Positions 7,626 through 16,425 of a stretch of 64,000 nucleotides of DNA are shown one piece after another. The position numbers were made by a program, and so were the translations under genes. Within the stretch, counting starts at the first letter, position 1. Each line of letters starts with the position of its first letter. Below the pieces are notes generated by a model. That model was not told where the DNA came from, ran no database searches, and saw only the letters and a program-made list of their open reading frames with translations. Source of the DNA: JBCCMQ01 sp039026235 (GTDB taxonomy: Bacteria; Pseudomonadota; Alphaproteobacteria; Rhodobacterales; Rhodobacteraceae); NCBI GenBank assembly GCA_039026235.1, contig JBCCMQ010000002.1:284786-348785 (forward strand), in the 5' to 3' direction.

Positions 7626-7843
7626 AACAGGGCCTCGGCATGCGCGGGACGCGTACCTGTTGGGTTCTTTGAATGCAATTCGCTGCGACGCACTCAGGCG
7701 TACGCTCGCGGCGCGTGCGGGTTATCGGGATCAATTTCCATTTAAGGACGCGGCACAGCCCGACAAAGCTTATAACAGAGACGAGGGCGCGATAGGGTCG
7801 CCGAAGATCGTCGGTCGTGCAGTCAGGGTTTTCCTGGAAATGA

Positions 7844-7918
7844 TGGCAGCCCGTAGGGGAATCGAACCCCTCTTTCCAGGTTGAAAACCTGGCGTCCTAA
7901 CCGATAGACGAACGGGCC
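7844..7918 (-). tRNA. tRNA-Glu (anticodon TTC)
   Basis: A 75-nt cloverleaf on the minus strand includes an encoded 3' CCA. The anticodon arm is CCAGG-TTTTCAA-CCTGG, which places TTC at the anticodon. The T arm has GGTTCGATTCC, and the D arm (TCTATCGGTTAGGA) is typical of bacterial tRNA-Glu. A fitting promoter lies just upstream. Confidence 0.96.
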
Positions 7919-7929
7919 GGCGCCGGCGT

Positions 7930-7958
7930 TTCTTAGGCAATAGCACTTGGAAGGGCAA
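7930..7958 (-). promoter_or_regulatory. Probable sigma-70 promoter of tRNA-Glu
   Basis: Read on the minus strand, TTGCCC (7958-7953) and TAAGAA (7935-7930) are 17 bp apart, and the tRNA begins 12 bp after the -10 element. The spacing and position are right for a stable-RNA promoter. Confidence 0.5.
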
Positions 7959-8007
7959 GGGGATTCTTGGGCGAATACCCTTCGTTGGCGATTGGGTATG
8001 TCAGCCG

Positions 8008-9765
8008 CTATGGAACGCCCGCCGGCGCCGCATCTTCCAGACTGAGTTGCACTGTGGTTCGCCCCCCCCAGCTGTTGAGTTCCAGCCGACCCGCCAGGTG
8101 AAAAAGCGCACCGGTTTGCTTAGCTAGGCCGATGCCCAGCTCGCTTTCCCAGGCGCCGAAAGCGACGGCTTCATTTGGCTTCGAATGACCGTCTCCAAAA
8201 CGCAATTTCAGATGGCCCTGACCAATCTGGCGGACATCGAGGATCCGGCAATCGGGAAAGGCAAAGCGCGGTGCAGGCGCCGCGGCGCCATAGGGTCCGG
8301 CCTGTTCAAGGGTCTCGACCAGTGACACGCTGGCCGCCTCGGGCAACAAGAGGCCATTGATACGAAGCGACGCGGCGCCTTCCTGACCCGGACCCTGCCG
8401 CGCCAGCAGCTCGGAAAGGCGCGCCATTGCCGGCTCCAGCTGATCGCGGCGCAGTGACAGCCCAGCCGCCATCCGGTGGCCGCCGCCTTTCTCTATGAAA
8501 CCGTCCCGGGCCAATCGCTGAATGGCCGCACCGAGATCGACGCCCGGAACGGATCGCCCAGACCCTTTGCCGGATGCGTCATCGAAGCCAAAGACCAGCG
8601 CAGGTCGACCAAATGTCTCTTTGAGGCGGGCGGCAACGATACCTATAACGCCCGGATGCCAGTGGTCACCTGCGGCCCAGACCAGTGGACCGGTGTCGCC
8701 GCGTGCTTCAGCCTGGGCGAGAGCAGAAGTGCGTACTGCTGTTTCGATTTCGCGCCGTTCAGCATTCAGCGCCTCAAGTCTCTCGGCGAGGACACGTGCC
8801 GCGCCGGCATCGTCGGTCGACAGAAGCTGCGCACCGAGATCCGCTTGTCCGATCCGGCCGCCCGCGTTTATGCGCGGGCCCAGGACGTAACCCAGGTGAT
8901 AGGACTTGGGTGCGCTGTCGAGCTTTGCGGTGTCGGCGAGTGCGACCAGCCCGGGACGGCCGCGCCCGGCCATGACCTTTAGCCCCTGTTTTACGAAGGC
9001 CCGATTGACGCCGATGAGTGGCGCCACATCCGCGACGGTTGCAAGGGCCACAAGATCCAGGCACTCCATCAGATCCGGGGCGGTTGCGCCTGCGGCCTTT
9101 CGCTGTCTTCGCGCGTCAACGAGAACAAGAAAAACCACAGCAGCGGCGCACAGGTGACCCAAGTCACCTGTTTCGTCCTGACGATTGGGATTGACGACCG
9201 CCAATGCGGGCGGAAGTGTTTCCGCGCCCAGGTGGTGATCAAGGACAATCACATCCGCTAAACCCCCGGCAGCGGCCAGCGCGTCGTGGCTCAGGGTTCC
9301 GCAGTCCACACAGATGATAAGATCATGGGCGGCGGCGAGTTCGGCCATGGCGGGGGCATTGGGTCCGTAGCCTTCGTCGATACGGTCGGGGACATAGAGC
9401 GTGGCGCCGCGACCAAGCTGGCGAAGCCAATTTATTAGCAGCGCGGCAGAGGCCCCGCCATCCACGTCATAGTCGGCAAAAATGGCGACTCTTTCGGCGC
9501 GCTCCACGGCTGCGTTCAGTCGCTCAGCGGCGACAGAGGCGTCCTTTAGCCGTCGTGGATCCGGCAGGAGATCCCTGATTTTAGGCGACAGATACTGAGA
9601 TATCTCGGCCGGTGCCACATCCCGTTCGGCCAGGACACCGCAAACCGCGGCTGGTAGGCCTGTTTCCTGGGCCAATTGTTCGGCGCGGCGCAGCGTTTCG
9701 GCCGCCGGGCCCTGCCATCGCCGGCCGGTAAGCGATTGGCTGACACCCAGGAAAGCTGGATCCAA
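8008..9765 (-). CDS. recJ: Single-stranded-DNA-specific exonuclease RecJ
   Basis: RecJ is a 5'-3' exonuclease acting on single-stranded DNA in recombination and mismatch repair. The 585-residue protein has the DHH-family motifs in order: FADYDVDG near residue 95, ICVDCG near 150, and LDHH near 175. A DHHA1 domain follows, with GGGHRMAAG near residue 430, and a C-terminal OB-like domain completes it. The start appears to be a TTG at 9765, just 4 bp after the glpX stop, because the family N-terminus (AFLGVSQSLTGRRW) begins there and no ATG fits. Tight spacing argues for co-transcription with glpX and hom. Confidence 0.95.
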   Translation of the reverse strand: MDPAFLGVSQSLTGRRWQGPAAETLRRAEQLAQETGLPAAVCGVLAERDVAPAEISQYLSPKIRDLLPDPRRLKDASVAAERLNAAVERAERVAIFADYDVDGGASAALLINWLRQLGRGATLYVPDRIDEGYGPNAPAMAELAAAHDLIICVDCGTLSHDALAAAGGLADVIVLDHHLGAETLPPALAVVNPNRQDETGDLGHLCAAAVVFLVLVDARRQRKAAGATAPDLMECLDLVALATVADVAPLIGVNRAFVKQGLKVMAGRGRPGLVALADTAKLDSAPKSYHLGYVLGPRINAGGRIGQADLGAQLLSTDDAGAARVLAERLEALNAERREIETAVRTSALAQAEARGDTGPLVWAAGDHWHPGVIGIVAARLKETFGRPALVFGFDDASGKGSGRSVPGVDLGAAIQRLARDGFIEKGGGHRMAAGLSLRRDQLEPAMARLSELLARQGPGQEGAASLRINGLLLPEAASVSLVETLEQAGPYGAAAPAPRFAFPDCRILDVRQIGQGHLKLRFGDGHSKPNEAVAFGAWESELGIGLAKQTGALFHLAGRLELNSWGGRTTVQLSLEDAAPAGVP

Positions 9766-9769
9766 TGTT

Positions 9770-10735
9770 TCAGCCGGTCGGGTTGCGATAGATCATGCGC
9801 CGGACGGACCCGGTCTTTGATCGCATCAGCAGGGTCTCGGCGGTCAGATACCCGATCTCGCGGTGTATGCCGGGCAAAAGCGATCCGTCGGTCACGCCCG
9901 TTGCCGCAAAGATCACGTCGCCGGTGACCATGTCGTCACGCGTGTAAACGCGGTCGAGGTTTTTGATCCCGGCCTTCTTTGCCCGCGCTTCTTCGTCGTC
10001 GTTCCGGAAGGTAAGCCGGCCAAATATCTGGCCGCCCATGCATTTCAGCGCCGCCGCCGCCAGAACGCCTTCGGGCGCGCCGCCCGACCCCATGTACATG
10101 TCGATCCCCGTGCGGGCTGCCTCGGCACAATGCATGACACCGGCCACGTCACCATCGGTGATCAGGCGGATGGCCGCATCGGTTGAACGCACCTCATCAA
10201 TCATGGCGTGGTGCCGGTCGCGGTCTAGGACACAGACCGTGATGTCCTTGGTCGAACAGCCTTTGGCGGCGGCCAGGGCCGTCACACGTTCACCCGGCGA
10301 CATATCCAGCGTGACAACGCCGGTCCGAAAACCGGGCCCGATCGCGAGTTTGTCCATGTAGACGTCCGGTGCGTGCAGCATCGATCCGCGGGGCCCCATG
10401 GCGATCACGGCCAGGGCATTGGGCATGTCCTTGGCTGTAAGGGAGGTGCCCTCAAGCGGATCCAGCGCAATGTCGACGGCCGGGCCCGATCCGGTGCCCA
10501 CCTTTTCGCCAATGTAAAGCATGGGCGCTTCGTCGCGTTCGCCTTCGCCGATCACCACCACGCCGTCTATGTCGAGCATGTTCAACTGCCCGCGCATGGC
10601 ATCGACCGCGGCCTGGTCGGCGGCTTTTTCGTCGCCCCGCCCGATCAACCCTCCCGAAGCGAGCGCGGCGGCTTCGCTGACGCGTGCAAGGCCCAATGAA
10701 AGCATCCGGTCCTGAAACTGAGAATGCTCTGGCAT
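9770..10735 (-). CDS. glpX: Class II fructose-1,6-bisphosphatase GlpX
   Basis: GlpX converts fructose 1,6-bisphosphate to fructose 6-phosphate in gluconeogenesis or the Calvin cycle. This 321-residue protein shows the class II metal and phosphate motifs GEGERDEAPM (near residue 60) and DPLEGT (near 93), together with the later GSGGAPEGV segment near 190. Length is normal for the family. GGAG lies 8 bases before the ATG. In this lineage glpX commonly follows hom, as here, and precedes recJ. Confidence 0.96.
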   Translation of the reverse strand: MPEHSQFQDRMLSLGLARVSEAAALASGGLIGRGDEKAADQAAVDAMRGQLNMLDIDGVVVIGEGERDEAPMLYIGEKVGTGSGPAVDIALDPLEGTSLTAKDMPNALAVIAMGPRGSMLHAPDVYMDKLAIGPGFRTGVVTLDMSPGERVTALAAAKGCSTKDITVCVLDRDRHHAMIDEVRSTDAAIRLITDGDVAGVMHCAEAARTGIDMYMGSGGAPEGVLAAAALKCMGGQIFGRLTFRNDDEEARAKKAGIKNLDRVYTRDDMVTGDVIFAATGVTDGSLLPGIHREIGYLTAETLLMRSKTGSVRRMIYRNPTG

Positions 10736-10821
10736 CTTGTGCTCCTGAAATTGGTCCGCCCGTGGTCATTCCCTAACTCTGCGTGCAGCGGCCCACAAGG
10801 GATTAGGAGATTGGGCGCGGT

Positions 10822-12108
10822 TCAGACCGTTTCGATCCGAAGTGCGACCGGTGCGCCGACCATAACGCCAGTTGCCGCGAAACCAGAGATCGCAGTGTCC
10901 AATGCCGACCGGTCGCAACTGTGCGTAACGATCAGTACCGGCGCCTCGTCGCCCTGGTGCCCGTATTGGCGCATCCTATCGATGGATATCCCCACTTCTC
11001 CAAGTACTTTCGCGATCTCGGCCAGAGCCCCAGGTTGGTCGCGTAGCGTCATGCGGAGGTAATAGGGGGCAGGAGCGCCGCTGGCCACGGCATTGGCGGC
11101 CCGCATCGATGCCGCCGGCTGCCCAAACGTGTTCACCCGAATGCCGCGTGCGATATCGCAGATATCCGACATTACCGCGCTGGCTGTCGGGCCTTGGCCC
11201 GCGCCAGCGCCCCTCAGCACGATCTGACCGACGGCATCGCCTTCGAACACGACCATATTGGTCGCGCCCTGCAGCTGCCCAAATGGGGACTGCGCGGGAA
11301 CAAGGCAGGGCGTCATACGCTGTTCCAGACCCGCGTCATTCATCTGTGCGACGCCAAGCAATTTTATGCGGAACCCCATGTCCGCAGCGTGCCGGATGTC
11401 ATCGATCGAAATCCGCTCTATGCCTTCCAGCTTGACGCCGTCGAAATCCACTCTGGTTCCGAAAGCGATGGACGCCAGCAGGGCCAGTTTATGGCCGGCG
11501 TCTATGCCACCAACGTCAAGCGTCGGGTCGGCCTCAAGGTATCCAAGTTCGCCTGCTTCGCGGAATACCTCTGCGTAGGGCAGGCCAGCCCCTTCCATCC
11601 GCGTTAGGACATAGTTGCAGGTGCCATTCATGACGCCCATGACCCGCGTGGTGGCATTCCCGGCCAGACCTTCGGTCAGTACTTTGACACAAGGAATGCC
11701 ACCCGCGACACCGGCTTCAAAGCGCAGGACCCGGGCCTCTTTCTCGGCAAGTTCTGCCAGCGCCTGGCCGTGAATGGCCAACATGGCCTTATTGGCGGTC
11801 ACGACGTCCTTGCCTGCGCTCAGCGCTGCCTCGGTCGCAGCTTTGGCGGGGCCGTCACTGCCCCCCATCAGCTCGACGAAAACATCAACATCGTCGCGTT
11901 GTGCCATGGCGACCGGGTCGTCCTCCCAAGCGTAGCCTGAAAGATCCACGCCGCGGTCCTTGTGTCTGGTGCGGGCGGAAACGGCCGAAATCAGCAAAGA
12001 GCGACCGGTTCTTTCAGCCAATTGGGTGGCGTGGGACTGCAGGATCTTAACAACGCCGGTTCCAACGGTGCCCAAACCGGCAATCCCAAGGCGGAGGGGC
12101 TCTTTCAT
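10822..12108 (-). CDS. hom: Homoserine dehydrogenase
   Basis: This enzyme reduces aspartate 4-semialdehyde to homoserine on the route to threonine and methionine. The 428-residue protein has an NAD(P)-binding fold at the start (GLGTVG, residues about 10-15), a catalytic domain with the substrate loop EADPTLDVGGIDAGHK (near 200) and a C-terminal ACT domain (from about 350) of the type used for threonine feedback. The ATG at 12108 has GGAG 8-9 bases upstream; a longer frame exists but lacks family similarity. It lies 64 bp after a lipoprotein gene and 86 bp before glpX. Confidence 0.95.
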   Translation of the reverse strand: MKEPLRLGIAGLGTVGTGVVKILQSHATQLAERTGRSLLISAVSARTRHKDRGVDLSGYAWEDDPVAMAQRDDVDVFVELMGGSDGPAKAATEAALSAGKDVVTANKAMLAIHGQALAELAEKEARVLRFEAGVAGGIPCVKVLTEGLAGNATTRVMGVMNGTCNYVLTRMEGAGLPYAEVFREAGELGYLEADPTLDVGGIDAGHKLALLASIAFGTRVDFDGVKLEGIERISIDDIRHAADMGFRIKLLGVAQMNDAGLEQRMTPCLVPAQSPFGQLQGATNMVVFEGDAVGQIVLRGAGAGQGPTASAVMSDICDIARGIRVNTFGQPAASMRAANAVASGAPAPYYLRMTLRDQPGALAEIAKVLGEVGISIDRMRQYGHQGDEAPVLIVTHSCDRSALDTAISGFAATGVMVGAPVALRIETV

Positions 12109-12172
12109 GGACGGCTCCGGCTGCAAGATGAATTTCAGACGCTCTGTTATCTGGCCGCCGGAACTTGTGCAA

Positions 12173-12508
12173 TCATTCGGCTGCCGGCACCGCACCGGCT
12201 TCTTCCGAAACCGGGCGCAGCGCCTCGAAACGGTCGCTGGCCGCGGCAATACGTGCGCGGCTATCGTCGCTTCCGTCGGCACGATTTATTTCATTTGTCT
12301 TAGCGCGCAGCCGAGACGCCCGCCAGGCGATAAGCTCCTGCGTTTTCGCGTCGATGCGCGGGGCAGGGACGGCGACGATATCCTCGAACGGCGCAAGGCG
12401 CGGATAGGGCGCTTTGCGGGCAGCATCATTTGTCAACGCATCCAGTTCCGGAAAGCTGGTGCAGCCGGCAATTCCAATACAGGTCACGAGTGTGCGCACG
12501 GATCTCAT
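12173..12508 (-). CDS. Small predicted lipoprotein, 111 aa
   Basis: The N-terminus is a short signal peptide ending in a lipobox (IAGC, cysteine 16), so the mature protein is probably lipid-anchored to the envelope. The mature part is hydrophilic and helical, with a region rich in Arg and Ala. I do not recognise a named domain. It is the first gene of a run that continues with hom, glpX and recJ on the same strand. Any functional link to those enzymes is not evident. Confidence 0.75.
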   Translation of the reverse strand: MRSVRTLVTCIGIAGCTSFPELDALTNDAARKAPYPRLAPFEDIVAVPAPRIDAKTQELIAWRASRLRAKTNEINRADGSDDSRARIAAASDRFEALRPVSEEAGAVPAAE

Positions 12509-12577
12509 GCTTCATTCCATAGGGTGGGCCGCGAATTGGCGCAAGATATGCCCGGAAGGATGCCTTGGGTCTTGAAA

Positions 12578-12591
12578 TGAACAAGCGTTCA
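12578..12591. promoter_or_regulatory. TetR-type operator palindrome
   Basis: TGAAC-AAGC-GTTCA has perfect 5-bp arms with a 4-bp spacer. It lies 16 bp before the preferred start of the TetR gene at 12607 and fits autoregulation. It also supports 12607 over upstream start codons, which would put the operator inside the coding region. Confidence 0.5.
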
Positions 12592-12606
12592 GTAAACGAT
12601 ACACCC

Positions 12607-13197
12607 ATGGCGCGCACCGCAGGATCCCATTCAGAAACCACCGGACCAAGGGTTCATGCGGCAGCGGAGCGCCTTTTTGCACGGCACGGGTATGCAGCTG
12701 TCAGCATGCGGCAGATTGCAGCCGAGGTCGGTGTGCAGGCTGGCGCGCTTTACAATTATACGGTTGATAAACAAAGTCTTTTGGCAGAGCTCATGGTGGG
12801 TCACCTGAAAGAGCTCCTTGAAGCCTGGAACCAGGAGCCCTGTCCAGATCTTCCACTTCAGGCGCTTGAAAGCTTTGCGCGGTTCCATATCCGGTTTCAC
12901 CTGGATCGTCCGGATGCCGTCTTTATCGCCTATATGGAACTCAGAAACCTGGCGCCCGAAAACTACAGCGTGGTGGAAAGACTGCGTCGTGACTACGAAA
13001 GCGTCTTGGAGGACATTTTGCGCGACGGGCAGCGCAAGGGAGTGTTTTCGGTTGCCGATGTCCGCCTGACAACCATGGCTCTGATCGCGATGTTGACGGG
13101 TGTGAATACCTGGTACCGCGACGGTGGACGGCTGACGCGCGAGCGCGTTGAGCGTATTTACTGGCATATGGTGCGCCGGGCCGTAAAGGCGGCCTGA
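12607..13197 (+). CDS. TetR/AcrR-family transcriptional regulator
   Basis: This 196-residue regulator has an N-terminal TetR helix-turn-helix (residues about 10-55, with MRQIAAEVGVQAGALYNY as helices 2-3) followed by an all-helical ligand domain. The ligand is unknown; regulators of this group in Rhodobacteraceae often sit near fatty-acid or amino-acid catabolism genes. The start is uncertain: TTG 12565 and ATG 12577 are in frame upstream. I prefer ATG 12607 because the conserved family sequence begins there and the palindrome at 12578-12591 would otherwise be coding. It is divergent from the lipoprotein gene. Confidence 0.88.
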   Translation: MARTAGSHSETTGPRVHAAAERLFARHGYAAVSMRQIAAEVGVQAGALYNYTVDKQSLLAELMVGHLKELLEAWNQEPCPDLPLQALESFARFHIRFHLDRPDAVFIAYMELRNLAPENYSVVERLRRDYESVLEDILRDGQRKGVFSVADVRLTTMALIAMLTGVNTWYRDGGRLTRERVERIYWHMVRRAVKAA

Positions 13198-13324
13198 GTG
13201 TAACTATGCTGCGACTGGCCGTCTCGTTCGAACCCGCTGGTGACGGAAACGGCGCAGCCCGCTGGATGCGGGCGGCACACGATATATGCGAACGCACATC
13301 CTGCAGACGCAAGAAAGGCGCGGA

Positions 13325-14269
13325 ATGAGGGTCGGTTTTATTGGATTGGGAAACGTCGGCGGAAAGCTTGCGGGAAGCCTGTTGCGCGACGGCGTCGATC
13401 TTTCGGTGCATGATCTTGACGGCGCGCGGGTCGCCGAATTCGTTGCCCGTGGCGCGCTGGCGTGTCTCAGCCCGGCGGACATGATGGCCGCATCGGACGT
13501 GGTGATCACCTGCCTGCCCAGTCCAGCCGCAAGCGATGCGGTCATGGTCGAGATGCTACCGCAGGTGCGTGAGCGCAAGATCTGGGCAGAGATGTCGACC
13601 ACCGACGCGGCAGAGGTTGAGCGGTTGGGCCAGTTGGTGGCCGCGCGTGGCGGGCAGGCGATCGACTGCCCCGTCTCGGGCGGATGCCACCGTGCGGCCA
13701 CCGGCAACATTTCAATTTTTGCCGGTTGCGAAAGAGAGACTTTCGAGACCATGCTGCCGCTGCTGACGATCATGGGACGGCGCATTTTGCATACCGGTCC
13801 CATCGGCACTGCCAGCGTCTTGAAGGTCATCACAAACTATCTGGCCACTGCCAATCTGGTCAGTTGCGCCGAAGCGCTAACGGTCGCTGCCGGCGCAGGC
13901 ATGGACCTGGCGACAGCCTATCATGCCATTGCCATTTCGTCTGGAACGTCTTTTGTCCACGAGACCGAAAGCCAGGTTATCCTGAACGGCAGTCGCGACA
14001 TATCCTTCACGATGGGGCTCGTCGCCAAGGACATCGGGCTGTTTCAGGACGTGGCCGACCGCGCGGGGGTGCCAATCGAGCTTAATCCAAAGCTGATTGA
14101 GATCTTTGCCGACGCTATCGCGCGTTTTGGGCCGGATGAGCTTTCACCGAACGTAATCAAACGTTTGGAAGAAACCACAGGGCTCGAAATTCGTGCTGAC
14201 GGGTTTCCGGCCGAGATGGCCGATGATGAACCGCCCCAGCAGGGGGCGGAAGTGGTGGTGCAGCCCTAA
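13325..14269 (+). CDS. NAD(P)-dependent beta-hydroxyacid dehydrogenase (HIBADH family)
   Basis: This 314-residue oxidoreductase belongs to the 3-hydroxyisobutyrate / tartronate-semialdehyde reductase family. It begins with the Rossmann motif GFIGLGNVGG (residues 4-13), then has the substrate-binding DCPVSGG near residue 117 and the catalytic-lysine segment (VLKVITNYL) near 170. The exact substrate cannot be read from sequence. The start at 13325 has GAAAGG upstream; 13 extra in-frame residues upstream are not family-like. It follows the TetR gene on the same strand and may be its target. A strong terminator follows. Confidence 0.9.
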   Translation: MRVGFIGLGNVGGKLAGSLLRDGVDLSVHDLDGARVAEFVARGALACLSPADMMAASDVVITCLPSPAASDAVMVEMLPQVRERKIWAEMSTTDAAEVERLGQLVAARGGQAIDCPVSGGCHRAATGNISIFAGCERETFETMLPLLTIMGRRILHTGPIGTASVLKVITNYLATANLVSCAEALTVAAGAGMDLATAYHAIAISSGTSFVHETESQVILNGSRDISFTMGLVAKDIGLFQDVADRAGVPIELNPKLIEIFADAIARFGPDELSPNVIKRLEETTGLEIRADGFPAEMADDEPPQQGAEVVVQP

Positions 14270-14302
14270 AAAGGGCCGCTCCTGTAAGAAGCGGCCCATT
14301 TT
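14268..14302. terminator. Bidirectional intrinsic terminator
   Basis: Arms GGGCCGCT (14273-14280) and AGCGGCCC (14290-14297) form a perfect 8-bp stem. It is flanked by ATTTT on the plus side and by five A residues (T-run on the minus strand) on the other, so it can stop both the dehydrogenase transcript and the convergent outer-membrane-protein transcript. Confidence 0.88.
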
Positions 14303-14319
14303 CGCGGGTCGGCGGTTCC

Positions 14320-14958
14320 TTAGAACCGGAACATGCCGCGCAAGTGCACGGTGTTCACGTTCACCTCTGCTCCGGCGTCGCCGATGCTGTCGAACACATG
14401 GTACATGTATTCAGCGCCGATGGCGAAGCTCTCAGACAGAAGATAGTCGTAGCCAAAGCCAAATAGGTAACCCTGATCGTCACCGGACAGATCGTCGACC
14501 GAATTCAGGGCGCCACCGCCGATACTGCCGTAGGCCAAACCGGTCGTACCATAAAGCAGACCGTCGCCCAGCTCTTTACCCGCACGTACCTTAAGGCGAC
14601 CGATTTCATCGAAATCAGCGCTGTCACCGGTGTCGGGGTCGGTGATGGATAGGTCAGCAAAGTCATACTGAAGTTCCGGGCCCGCATACCAGCCGTTACC
14701 AAGGCTCCAAAGGTAGCCGGCCATAAGACCGCCAATAAAGCCATCGGCATCATCCAGGTTGCGCAGGTCGTCTGAATCCAGGTCAAGCTCGCTGAAGCCA
14801 TACCCAAGTTGGCCGCCCACATAGCCGCCTTCCCAAGGTGCGAGCGGGACCACCGGAACGCTCACCTCGGGTTCGACCACCGCGGGTGCGGGTCCGTCTG
14901 CCATCGCCATTGTTCCAGTGGCTGCGGACGCAATCACTGCTGCGATAATCTTTCTCAT
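14320..14958 (-). CDS. Outer-membrane beta-barrel protein (Omp25/OmpA-like barrel)
   Basis: The 212-residue precursor has a signal peptide of about 20 residues (IASAATGTMAMA) and then a proline-rich linker. An eight-stranded-type barrel follows, with alternating hydrophobic strands such as GGYVGGQLGYGF and LFGFGYDYLL, ending in the outer-membrane signature MFRF with terminal Phe. Proteins of this class are abundant surface porin-like or structural proteins in Rhodobacteraceae. A good ribosome site (AGGAGAG) precedes the ATG. It is monocistronic and ends at the bidirectional terminator. Confidence 0.88.
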   Translation of the reverse strand: MRKIIAAVIASAATGTMAMADGPAPAVVEPEVSVPVVPLAPWEGGYVGGQLGYGFSELDLDSDDLRNLDDADGFIGGLMAGYLWSLGNGWYAGPELQYDFADLSITDPDTGDSADFDEIGRLKVRAGKELGDGLLYGTTGLAYGSIGGGALNSVDDLSGDDQGYLFGFGYDYLLSESFAIGAEYMYHVFDSIGDAGAEVNVNTVHLRGMFRF

Positions 14959-15269
14959 TTTCGCTCTCCTTCGTGGGTCGCGGTATCAATTTCGTACACG
15001 CACGGTTTTCTACTGCTCAATTGCAGCGCCCTCGCTGACCGCACAAACAGCCCGTAATGGCCGACGCTGCTTCCTGTCATCAAGTGTTGGCCCGGACAAT
15101 TTGCAAGTGGTGCGATTCAAAGGGCGGCGGTTTGTCGGCGGGATGCCGCCAAATGTTGCGCGCTTGCAACTTAAAATTGCGCATTTGGTCAGCATCTCGA
15201 AAGTATGGCGCAAGCCGACACAAGATATAGTGTCTTTTCCCGCATGTGAACCGCGTTTAACCAAGTCGC
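14959..15269. other. 311-bp intergenic region between divergent genes
   Basis: The region must hold the promoter of the outer-membrane protein on the minus strand and of the membrane protein on the plus strand. A short inverted repeat GTTGC-N6-GCAAC is visible near 15155-15170. No other feature is supported. Confidence 0.45.
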
Positions 15270-15788
15270 ATGAAACCGGATGAAGCCGCCTACGCGAAGC
15301 CGGGCGAGGTCGTATTCAGCCTTGCGCCCGCATGGCCGCGCCTATTGCTTGGCGTGGCTCTCACAGGATGTCTTTCCGTGACGCTGATTGCTATTGCACT
15401 GGGAGATCAGGGATCAGGCATTGGGCGTCTGTTTTTCGCGGGCTGTGGGCTTGGTACCTTTTTTCTGACAGCACGCATGTGGCGGGCGCGGCTGACCACT
15501 CTGGAACTGACGCCCGAAGCGCTTTTCGAAACCGGCGGCGGCACCCGTGTTCTGGCGCAGATCAAGGACATCGCCAAAGTTGAACGGGGCGCTTTGGCCA
15601 TGAAGCCTTCGGCGGGATTTGTCGTGCATCTCCGCGATAGCCAAGATCGAGCCTGGGTGCCGGGCCTCTGGTGGCGGATCGGGCGGCGCGTGGGTGTCGG
15701 CGGCATAGTCGGGGCAGGTCAGGCCCGCGCCATGGCGGAATTCATAGAAATTCTGCGCCTGCGGTCCGAAGAAGATCCGGAGCCGTAA
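15270..15788 (+). CDS. Membrane protein with PH-like C-terminal domain, 172 aa
   Basis: Two hydrophobic helices (residues about 24-46 and 50-67) are followed by a beta-rich domain (LELTPEALFE ... GFVVHLRDSQDRAWVPGL) and a C-terminal helix. This layout is like small bacterial proteins with a PH-like (bPH) domain anchored in the inner membrane. No specific role is known. It is convergent with the Tad-like genes, and a terminator follows its stop. Confidence 0.7.
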   Translation: MKPDEAAYAKPGEVVFSLAPAWPRLLLGVALTGCLSVTLIAIALGDQGSGIGRLFFAGCGLGTFFLTARMWRARLTTLELTPEALFETGGGTRVLAQIKDIAKVERGALAMKPSAGFVVHLRDSQDRAWVPGLWWRIGRRVGVGGIVGAGQARAMAEFIEILRLRSEEDPEP

Positions 15789-15789
15789 G

Positions 15790-15813
15790 TCCGGCGCAAG
15801 CGTGCCGGATTTT
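15790..15813 (+). terminator. Intrinsic terminator after the PH-like membrane protein gene
   Basis: TCCGGC (15790-15795) and GCCGGA (15804-15809) form a 6-bp stem with an 8-base loop, followed directly by TTTT. It abuts the stop of the convergent TadE-like gene. Confidence 0.6.
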
Positions 15814-16412
15814 CAGACGTCCGACACCGTCGCGGTGTCATCATCACCGCCCAAGGTCGTACCGTCATCGTTTTCCCAAACCAACTGCGGTCCAAAGCGC
15901 GGGCGGGTGACGATGAAGTTCTCAAAGATACGCGCATCGACAACGCTTAGAAACGGCTCATAGGCCATCTGCGTTTCGACCAGAACGGCCAAGTCTCCGG
16001 ACGCCATTGCGGGGATCTGATGCGCATTTGCATTGAGCGTGGCAATCGTGTGTTTTGCCCAGCTTTCAGAGGTCGACTCGGACCATATGACCTCAAATTG
16101 GTTGTCCGCCTCGTCCCATTTGATCGTCGTGACGCGCATCCGAACCGGATGGTTGGAGTCCGTCAGGAAGGCGTAGATATCATTCAGCCCATCCAGATAG
16201 TCTTCGTTCACGGCCGATGTTTCGCGCGAAAGCGCGTCCGATATCGTGTAGGCGGCTTTAAGGTTCACGTTCTGTGCGCGAAAGGCATCCCAGAACACGA
16301 ACGTGCCGCCGTAGGCCCAAAGCAAGAGCGGAAATACAAGGGCCGTCTCGACGGAAAGGGTGCCCTGCCCATCGGCAAGGAACTTGCGCAACTGTCTGCC
16401 CAAGACTTTCAT
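15813..16412 (-). CDS. TadE/TadF-like pseudopilin protein
   Basis: This 199-residue protein has a short basic N-terminus and then the TadE-type segment GTLSVETALVFPLLLWAYGG (residues about 18-37). The Glu in this helix is characteristic of type IV-pilin-like membrane insertion. The remainder is a periplasmic domain with an acidic, flexible C-terminus (DDDT). TadE/F proteins are minor pseudopilins of the Flp/Tad secretion system. An in-frame start at 16439 would overlap the upstream gene by 14 bp; 16412 is preferred for its AGGAG site. It is the last gene of a three-gene set. Confidence 0.8.
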   Translation of the reverse strand: MKVLGRQLRKFLADGQGTLSVETALVFPLLLWAYGGTFVFWDAFRAQNVNLKAAYTISDALSRETSAVNEDYLDGLNDIYAFLTDSNHPVRMRVTTIKWDEADNQFEVIWSESTSESWAKHTIATLNANAHQIPAMASGDLAVLVETQMAYEPFLSVVDARIFENFIVTRPRFGPQLVWENDDGTTLGGDDDTATVSDV

Positions 16413-16425
16413 CGCTCTGCTCTCC

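Noticed and set aside
7915..7927. GCCGGCGCCGGC repeat as a recJ terminator
   Set aside because: No T-run follows on the minus strand, and it overlaps the start of tRNA-Glu.
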